DNA from: an uncultured Oscillospiraceae bacterium
GTDB lineage: Bacteria; Bacillota; Clostridia; Oscillospirales; Ruminococcaceae
Direction: 5' to 3'
NCBI GenBank assembly: GCA_910578755.1
Contig: CAJTSZ010000003.1
Span: 1 to 55,138, forward strand
DNA length: 55,138 nucleotides
The notes under the pieces were generated by a model. That model had not been told where the DNA came from, ran no database searches, and worked only from the letters and a program-made list of their open reading frames with translations. Below, piece by piece: positions 50,096-55,138 of the stretch (position 1 is the stretch's first letter; each line of letters begins with the position of its first letter). A program made the position numbers and the translations under genes.

Positions 50096-50575
50096 TCATT
50101 TCTCAAGCAGATCAGGAAAGTGGTGGGGTTGGACGAAGGCGTCCCAGCAAAGCTTTTCGTAAATCATTAGCTTCTCCAGCTGCTCATCGGTAAAATCGGC
50201 CATATGCTGGGCAAATTCCTCCATGCAGCGGCGGTCGTAAGCCTCATGCCAGGCGTACAGGCGGCGGCCGTCCTCTGTTAAAGAAACCAGGATTTGCCGC
50301 CGGTCCCCAGGGGCGCGGCAGCGGGTGATGTAGCCCTTTTTTTCCAGCCTGGCTGCTATCTGGGAAACTGCCCCAGGGGTCACCTCCATTTTATGGGCAA
50401 TTTGGGCAATGGAAATTGCCTGTGTTGGGGAGGCTGCCGCTATAAAATGAACCTCCCGCATATAAAGGTTACTGCCGGGCAGGTATTCCCGCAGGGCGGA
50501 TATGTACTGCCCATAGGCCTCAGTGGTGGCCCGCTTTTGAAGCATTAACTGCGAAATAAAAGCAATTCTATCCAT
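50096..50575 (-). CDS. MarR family transcriptional regulator
   Basis: This 159-residue winged-helix dimer has the helix region ISIAQIAHKMEVTPGAVSQIAARLEKKGYI and wing RCRAPGDRRQILVSLTEDG. MarR proteins commonly sense small aromatic or toxic molecules and repress neighbouring genes. It is divergent from the C-S lyase operon starting at 51216, so that operon is a candidate target, although 640 bases separate them. AGGAGA precedes the ATG, and TATAAT lies only a few bases before that site, implying a very short leader. Two direct GCGCCAT repeats lie just upstream. Confidence 0.9.
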   Translation of the reverse strand: MDRIAFISQLMLQKRATTEAYGQYISALREYLPGSNLYMREVHFIAAASPTQAISIAQIAHKMEVTPGAVSQIAARLEKKGYITRCRAPGDRRQILVSLTEDGRRLYAWHEAYDRRCMEEFAQHMADFTDEQLEKLMIYEKLCWDAFVQPHHFPDLLEK

Positions 50576-51141
50576 AACAGATTCTCCTATTATACCGATG
50601 GCGCCGCTTCATGGCGCTATTGGTTATTTTTTACATTATTCCATCAAATTAGGCCGCAAACCTGGGCCAGGCAAATCCAACAACATCATACCATGGGTTG
50701 CGCCCTGCCGCAAGACAAGGGCAGCTGCAATGCCGCCACTTTCCTCCGGCACGCAACAGGCATTCTGCTGCCTTGCAGCCTCCTTAGTTTTTTGGGTTTT
50801 TTGTGAAATCAACAGTTAGGCGGATTTTCGGCGCTCCTCCTTGGGTATATTGGCAGCTTTTTTGAAGGTTTTTGGCGTTTTCCGGGTTTTTTTGTGGTTA
50901 ATAATCGGAGTATATCCTAATTTATAGAGTTTATATGCTGCCAACCCCCAAAAACACCGGACTTTCATGGCAGCCGAAAATATAATTTCTTCTAAATTTT
51001 CTTACAGCTGGGCATATTCCCATTTCGGGCGTTGTTTCCCATGCAAAATGGAAGAAGGAAGCAACAGTTCTAAAATAATAGTCACTTTTTATAAGTACAG
51101 CAGGTAAAACACAGCAAAAAGGCAAAATATATAAAAAATAC
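50576..51141. other. Gene-free divergent intergenic region
   Basis: No supported gene. It includes a stretch near 50850-50930 (AGGTTTTTGGCGTTTT, a T-run, then an AT-rich part) that loosely resembles 22060-22130, and a long AT-rich part to 51140. A small ORF at 50931-51125 has no ribosome-binding site. Confidence 0.5.
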
Positions 51142-51186
51142 TTGTGTATAGAAATATATATTGTTATAATTATTTTAGTACCTAAA
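51142..51186 (+). promoter_or_regulatory. Sigma-A promoter and possible operator of the C-S lyase operon
   Basis: TTGTGT (51142-51147), a 17-bp spacer and a perfect TATAAT (51165-51170) predict a start near 51177. TTTAG-TAC-CTAAA (51174-51186) is an inverted repeat over the start site and could bind the divergent MarR protein. Confidence 0.65.
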
Positions 51187-51215
51187 CTATATTTTCACAA
51201 TAAAGGAGGCTGTTT

Positions 51216-52412
51216 ATGAAGTACAATTTTGACCAACCCGTACAGCGGCGCGGAACAAACAGCGCTAAGTGGGACGCGGGCAAGCTGCTGGTGGCTATGG
51301 GCATTACCCCCTACGCCGACGAAAACACCCTGCCCCTGTTTACCGCGGATATGGATTTCCAGTGCCCGCCTTCTGTAAAGGAGGAAATACAAAAGGTAGT
51401 AGACCACAACCTTTACGGTTATACCACCACCCACCCTTCTTTTAACCCGGGGTATTACCAGGCCGTTGCCGGCTGGTTTGCCCGCCGCCACAACTGGCAA
51501 GTTAGCCCGGAGGAAATTTGGTATGTGGACGGTACAGTAACAGCCATCCGCCACGGGCTGCTGGCGTTTTCTAACCCAGGGGATGGCGTTTTAATCAACA
51601 GGCCAATTTACACCCCCTTTACAAGAACCATTTTAGCAACGGGCCGCCAGGTGGTAAACAGCCAGCTGATAAACAATAACGGTTACTATACCATTGACTT
51701 TGCGGATTTTGAGCAAAAGGCCGCCCTGCCCACCACAAAGTGCTTTATTCTGTGCAACCCCCATAACCCCACCGGCCGCATTTGGAGCGACAAGGATTTG
51801 GTAAAAATGTATGAGATTTGCGCCAAAAACCAGGTGGTGGTAATTGCAGACGAAATTCATGGGGACTTAATACGCCAAAGCAGCGTGTTCCACCCCTTGG
51901 CCACCCTGGTGGACGGCCAGTGGCTGGTTACCTGCACGGCGGCCAACAAAACCTTTAACCTAGCTGGGCTGAAGGCCACCAATGTGGTAATACAAAACAA
52001 AGAGCTGTTCCAAAAGTACGCAGCCCAAACGGGAATTATTTTCCCCTCCCCCGTTACCCTGGCAGCCACTGTTGGCGCCTACAACGGCGGGGAAGAGTGG
52101 CTGGAGGAACTAAAAACTTACCTGGACGGCAATGTGGACTGGGTGTTGGAATTTTGCAGGGAACACCTGCCAAAAATGAAGTGTACCCGCCCGGAGGCAA
52201 CCTACATCCTTTGGATGGACTTTAGGGGCTACGGTTTAAGCGCCGAGGAAATTCGGAAAAAAATTTATGTGGACGCCAACGTGGTTTTGGAGGGCGGAAG
52301 TATGTTTGACCCAGACCAAGGAGCTGGCTTTGAAAGGATTTGCCTTTCCACCCGCAGGGAAATTGTTCGGGAGGCGTTTGAACGGATAGCAAAACAGTTT
52401 GAGGGCCTGTAA
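51216..52412 (+). CDS. PLP-dependent C-S lyase/aminotransferase (MalY/PatB family)
   Basis: This 398-residue fold-type I PLP enzyme belongs to a family that mostly cleaves cystathionine or cysteine S-conjugates to pyruvate, ammonia and a thiol. Visible are LPLFTADMDFQCPPSVKEEI (typical MalY/PatB start), ILCNPHNPTGRIWS (Asn about 184), VIADEIHGDL (Asp 212), the Schiff-base Lys 245 in AANKTFNLAGL and a C-terminal Arg in RICLSTRREI. AAAGGAGG precedes the ATG. It is the first gene of a four-gene operon with a membrane pair and a dipeptidase, which points to degradation of sulfur-containing dipeptides or conjugates (inference). Confidence 0.93.
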   Translation: MKYNFDQPVQRRGTNSAKWDAGKLLVAMGITPYADENTLPLFTADMDFQCPPSVKEEIQKVVDHNLYGYTTTHPSFNPGYYQAVAGWFARRHNWQVSPEEIWYVDGTVTAIRHGLLAFSNPGDGVLINRPIYTPFTRTILATGRQVVNSQLINNNGYYTIDFADFEQKAALPTTKCFILCNPHNPTGRIWSDKDLVKMYEICAKNQVVVIADEIHGDLIRQSSVFHPLATLVDGQWLVTCTAANKTFNLAGLKATNVVIQNKELFQKYAAQTGIIFPSPVTLAATVGAYNGGEEWLEELKTYLDGNVDWVLEFCREHLPKMKCTRPEATYILWMDFRGYGLSAEEIRKKIYVDANVVLEGGSMFDPDQGAGFERICLSTRREIVREAFERIAKQFEGL

Positions 52413-52477
52413 GGCAAGTTTTGAGGGAGATTTATGGGAATTTAAAAACCTGTACCACAAAATAGGGAGGGCAAACT

Positions 52478-53212
52478 ATGGAAAATATGAACATTATGCA
52501 GTTGTCAAACGGGCCAGCCATGTGGATTTTCACAGGCCTGATTATTGCCGCAACCATTTTTCAGTCAGTTACCTTGTACCGTCTGGCACGCAAGTATATT
52601 GATAAAACAAGCCTTTTAACAAAGCAGGAAATATCCATGTGCTTAAAAACCGGGGGCGTTGTTTCCATAGGGCCGGCCCTTTCGGTATTTGTTGTGGCCC
52701 TAAGCATGATTTCCATGCTTGGCGCGCCTTTTACCCTAATGCGGGTAGGGATGATTGGTTCCGCCAGCACAGAGCTCACCGCCGCCAGCGTGGGTACCCA
52801 AATGGCGGGGGTTTCCCTTGGGGAACAAGCCCTTACAGGCACCGCCTTTACCGCCGCCCTTTGGACCTGCGCCTTTATGAGCAGCGGCTACCTTATTTTT
52901 GTGCCCCTGGTTACCCGGGGCGTGGGCAAGGCCATCAACAACATTGTTGTTCCCCAAAAGGGGCAGAAGCGCTCCCGTTTGGCCTGGGTTTTAAGCGCCC
53001 TGCTGCCCCTTATTATCTTTTTGGCCCTCTCTTCCATTCAGGCATTCAAGGGGCCAATACATTTTATTTCCCTGCTGGTTTCCGCCGTGCTTATGCTTAC
53101 CCTCAACATAATGGGGGCCAAACTGGGCAAAAAGTGGATGAAGGAATGGGCCATGTGCCTTTCCGTTTTGGGGGGCATTGTTACCGGCGGCGTAATTAGC
53201 GCACTGCTCTAA
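52478..53212 (+). CDS. DUF5058-like integral membrane protein
   Basis: This 244-residue protein has about six hydrophobic helices, starts MENMNIMQLSNGPAMWIFTG and has the conserved-looking GGVVSIGPALSVFVVALSMISMLGAPFTLMRVGMIGSASTE. It resembles what I know as DUF5058, a family of unknown function. Gly/Ala/Ser-rich helices and a small membrane partner gene 11 bases downstream suggest a two-subunit transporter. AGGGAGG precedes the ATG. Between a C-S lyase and a dipeptidase, uptake of a dipeptide or thiol conjugate is a reasonable guess. Confidence 0.8.
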   Translation: MENMNIMQLSNGPAMWIFTGLIIAATIFQSVTLYRLARKYIDKTSLLTKQEISMCLKTGGVVSIGPALSVFVVALSMISMLGAPFTLMRVGMIGSASTELTAASVGTQMAGVSLGEQALTGTAFTAALWTCAFMSSGYLIFVPLVTRGVGKAINNIVVPQKGQKRSRLAWVLSALLPLIIFLALSSIQAFKGPIHFISLLVSAVLMLTLNIMGAKLGKKWMKEWAMCLSVLGGIVTGGVISALL

Positions 53213-53223
53213 GGAGGACGGTT

Positions 53224-53796
53224 ATGAACAACACAAATAATATAAAGGAAAAAACAACTACCCCTGCCTGGCAGGACGAAGCCTATGAAAAGGAATACCT
53301 GCCAAAGGTACACAAATACGGCACGGCCACCATGCTCCTTATCTTGGTACTTAGCTTTATGCCTGCGGTATACTTTTCCTTTTTTAAGGGGATGCACCCC
53401 GGCTGGGAGGTAATAGCCAAGGCGGCGGCCACCATGATTGGCCTGGAGGTTTTTACCTGGATTTTGGAACCTGCTTTGTATTTCCCTATGATTGGTATTA
53501 CAGGCTCCTATATCAGCTTTGTAGCGGGCAACATTACAAATATGCGCATCCCGGCAGCTACCGCCGCCCAAACAGCGGTGGGCGCCCAGGTTGGCACCCG
53601 GAAAAGCGAGTTTGCCGGCGTGTTGGGCATTGTAGCCTCGGTTATTGTAAATTTTGCTGTGCTTTCTGTTGTAATTTTGTTTGGCAGTTATATTATTTCT
53701 ATTCTGCCCCAAGCTGTAAGCAACGCCTTAAACTACGCCCTGCCCAGCGTTTACGGCGCCTTGCTGGTCACCTTTATTGCCCGTTTAAAAATGTAG
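53224..53796 (+). CDS. Membrane protein, probable partner of the DUF5058-like protein
   Basis: The gene encodes 190 residues: a charged N-terminal 30 residues, then about four hydrophobic segments (about 36-55, 62-82, 86-105, 128-155) and a C-terminal one. Stretches such as TWILEPALYFPMIGITGSYISF and GNITNMRIPAATAAQTAVGA look like membrane transport segments. The family is not recognised. The gap of 11 bases from the upstream gene and 12 to the dipeptidase supports one operon and a stable complex with the upstream membrane protein. AAGGAGG precedes the ATG. Confidence 0.75.
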   Translation: MNNTNNIKEKTTTPAWQDEAYEKEYLPKVHKYGTATMLLILVLSFMPAVYFSFFKGMHPGWEVIAKAAATMIGLEVFTWILEPALYFPMIGITGSYISFVAGNITNMRIPAATAAQTAVGAQVGTRKSEFAGVLGIVASVIVNFAVLSVVILFGSYIISILPQAVSNALNYALPSVYGALLVTFIARLKM

Positions 53797-53808
53797 GAGG
53801 GTTTGGCC

Positions 53809-54789
53809 ATGAATGTCCCTTATATTGATATGCACTGCGATACCCTAATGCAGGCATGGCTGAAAAGGAAAAAGGACATCTACACCTTACCAAAGGCTAT
53901 GGTGGATGTGCAGCGCCTAAAGCAAGGCGGTTGTATGGCCCAGTTTTTCGCCATTTTTATGCCGCCTATCAAGCTGAAAAAGTATATGGGCCCCTTTTTC
54001 CCCAAGGACGGCCCTTACATCCGCAAGCTCCATACTATTTTTCAAAACACCTTAAAAGATCATGGGGATGTTTTGGCTCCGGTTTTTACAGGAAAGGACT
54101 TAGAACAAAACGCGGCCCAAGGGAAAATTTCCGCCCTGCTCACCTTGGAGGACGGCCGGGCTGTCAACGGAAGCCTGGAACGGTTAGAAGAATTTTACAC
54201 CATGGGCGTCCGGCTTATCTCCCTAACGTGGAACCAGCCCAACTGCTTTGGCTCGCCCAATTCTGACAACCCCCAGGTGATGAACACCGGCCTCACCCCC
54301 TTTGGCCGCCAGGCTGTAGAGAGGATGACCCAGCTGGGGATGATAGTGGATGTTTCCCACCTTTCCGACGGCGGCTTTTGGGACGTGGCACAAATCAGCT
54401 CCAAGCCCTTTGTAGCCTCCCACTCCAACTGCCGGGAGCTTTGTCCCCACCGCCGCAACCTAACAGACGATATGCTGAAGGCTTTAGGGGAAAAAGGGGG
54501 CGTTGCCGGGGTAAATTTTGGCCCGGAATTTTTAAACCAAAGCCCGGAGGATAAAAACAGCACCAACGAAAGAATTGCCGTCCACCTGCGCCATATAATA
54601 CAAAAGGGCGGGCTGGAGTGCGCCGCCTTCGGCAGCGACTTTGACGGCATTAAAGGCAGCTTTGAAACCGGCTCCCCAAAGGAAATGCCCAGGCTTATCA
54701 GCTATTTGGAAAGCCATGGCTTTACTTGGGAGGAAATAGAACACATTGCTTATAAAAATGTGCAGCGGGTTTTAAAGGAATGTTTGTAA
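53809..54789 (+). CDS. M19 (membrane/renal-type) dipeptidase
   Basis: This 326-residue zinc dipeptidase has ligands H9 and D11 (IDMHCDTL), E114 (LLTLEDGRAV), H184 (VDVSHLSD) and H205 (VASHSNCREL), plus AAFGSDFDGIKG near the C-terminus. M19 enzymes cleave dipeptides, including Cys-Gly and its S-conjugates, and can act on D-residues at the second position. No signal peptide is seen, so it is cytoplasmic. The ATG at 53809 was chosen, with AGGAGGG upstream; a TTG two codons earlier is less likely. It is the last gene of the operon. Confidence 0.95.
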   Translation: MNVPYIDMHCDTLMQAWLKRKKDIYTLPKAMVDVQRLKQGGCMAQFFAIFMPPIKLKKYMGPFFPKDGPYIRKLHTIFQNTLKDHGDVLAPVFTGKDLEQNAAQGKISALLTLEDGRAVNGSLERLEEFYTMGVRLISLTWNQPNCFGSPNSDNPQVMNTGLTPFGRQAVERMTQLGMIVDVSHLSDGGFWDVAQISSKPFVASHSNCRELCPHRRNLTDDMLKALGEKGGVAGVNFGPEFLNQSPEDKNSTNERIAVHLRHIIQKGGLECAAFGSDFDGIKGSFETGSPKEMPRLISYLESHGFTWEEIEHIAYKNVQRVLKECL

Positions 54790-54791
54790 GG

Positions 54792-54829
54792 TTCTTATAT
54801 TTCTTTTGGCATCAAAAGAAATATAAGAA
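54792..54829 (+). terminator. Terminator-like palindrome after the dipeptidase gene
   Basis: A perfect 17-bp A/T-rich stem (54792-54808 with 54813-54829, loop GCAT) begins 3 bases after the stop. Its core is the same CTTTTG-GCAT-CAAAAG module as at 55023-55054 and 29260-29291, so it is a repeat module that may also act as terminator. Confidence 0.65.
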
Positions 54830-55138
54830 ATATGAAAAAGACAGCAATTCAGCGGGTGTCCCTGCTGAATTGCTGTTTCTTGCGGGCCTCCCCGGCCCCA
54901 AAACTTACAGCGGCATACCGCTGTAAGTTAGCAAGTTGGACTATGCCCAACTTGTGTTTCGTTTGGAAGTGTTCAGGCACTTCCAAGCCTGTGCTATTGG
55001 GGCTTTCAGCCCCAAACCCTGACCATATTTCTTTTGGCATCAAAAGAAATATGGAAAAGAAAAATGCCGGGGTTTCACGCGGAGCCGGTGGGAAAGGCCC
55101 CCTGCCGTTCAGCGGAACGCCGCCGTTGTTCCAACGGC
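54830..55138. repeat. Dispersed modular palindromic repeat, copy 6 (runs off the window)
   Basis: Consecutive hairpins: ACAGCAATTCAGCGGG with CCTGCTGAATTGCTGT (54841-54876), AACTTACAGCGG/CCGCTGTAAGTT (54902-54929), TTGGAAGTG/CACTTCCAA (54963-54986), GGGGCTTTCAGCCCC (near 54998) and CCATATTTCTTTTG/CAAAAGAAATATGG (55023-55054). Each has a counterpart in other copies. No gene is seen. Confidence 0.78.

Overview
The window looks like the chromosome of an anaerobic, spore-forming, peptide- and amino-acid-using member of the Clostridia (Bacillota). The reasons are strong AGGAGG ribosome-binding sites, sigma-A promoters with 17-bp spacers, a spoIIID gene, Gram-positive lipoprotein signals, the zinc-binding forms of S4, S14 and L36, and a KOW-domain gene between map and infA. 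A Lachnospirales/Anaerotignum-like gut bacterium would fit, but that is inference; no rRNA is present to test it. No tRNA, rRNA, CRISPR array, transposase or prophage gene was found.

Layout. 1-3093: 3' part of a large secreted subtilisin-like protease with an 18-residue tandem repeat. 4042-10934: first oligopeptide ABC importer operon (permease, permease, ATPase, ATPase, binding lipoprotein). 11049-13803: a carbon-nitrogen hydrolase, a small membrane protein, a CAP-domain lipoprotein and spoIIID. 14440-21965: second oligopeptide importer operon (binding lipoprotein, two permeases, two ATPases, small membrane protein). 22385-28393: a GntR/FadR-type regulator and four amidohydrolase paralogues, with a DUF5713-like gene between them. 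29442-30797: MATE efflux protein. 31278-47012, minus strand: the complete S10-spc-alpha ribosomal cluster from rpsJ to rplQ, including secY, adk, map, infA and rpoA. 47886-50033: an HExxH metallopeptidase and an alanyl-tRNA editing protein. 50096-54789: a MarR regulator divergent from an operon of a PatB/MalY-type C-S lyase, two membrane proteins and an M19 dipeptidase.

The most unusual content is in the two peptide importers, several of whose subunits depart from the family plan. In the first, the binding lipoprotein is circularly permuted: the family's C-terminal third comes first. Both of its permeases carry long extra N-terminal domains. In the second, one permease has a seven-repeat RCC1-like beta-propeller inserted in its first extracytoplasmic loop, and one ATPase has a helical coiled-coil insert of about 150 residues between Walker A and the Q-loop. 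In the adjacent amidohydrolase operon, a paralogue that has lost most metal ligands sits directly upstream of, and overlaps, an intact one.

The genes suggest a peptide economy: a secreted protease makes peptides, two ABC systems import them, and amidohydrolases and a dipeptidase process them. The C-S lyase, membrane pair and M19 dipeptidase operon could take up and break down Cys-Gly S-conjugates (inference). Many intergenic gaps hold copies of a modular palindromic repeat family in which stem pairing is kept while sequence changes, which suggests selection on folded RNA or DNA.
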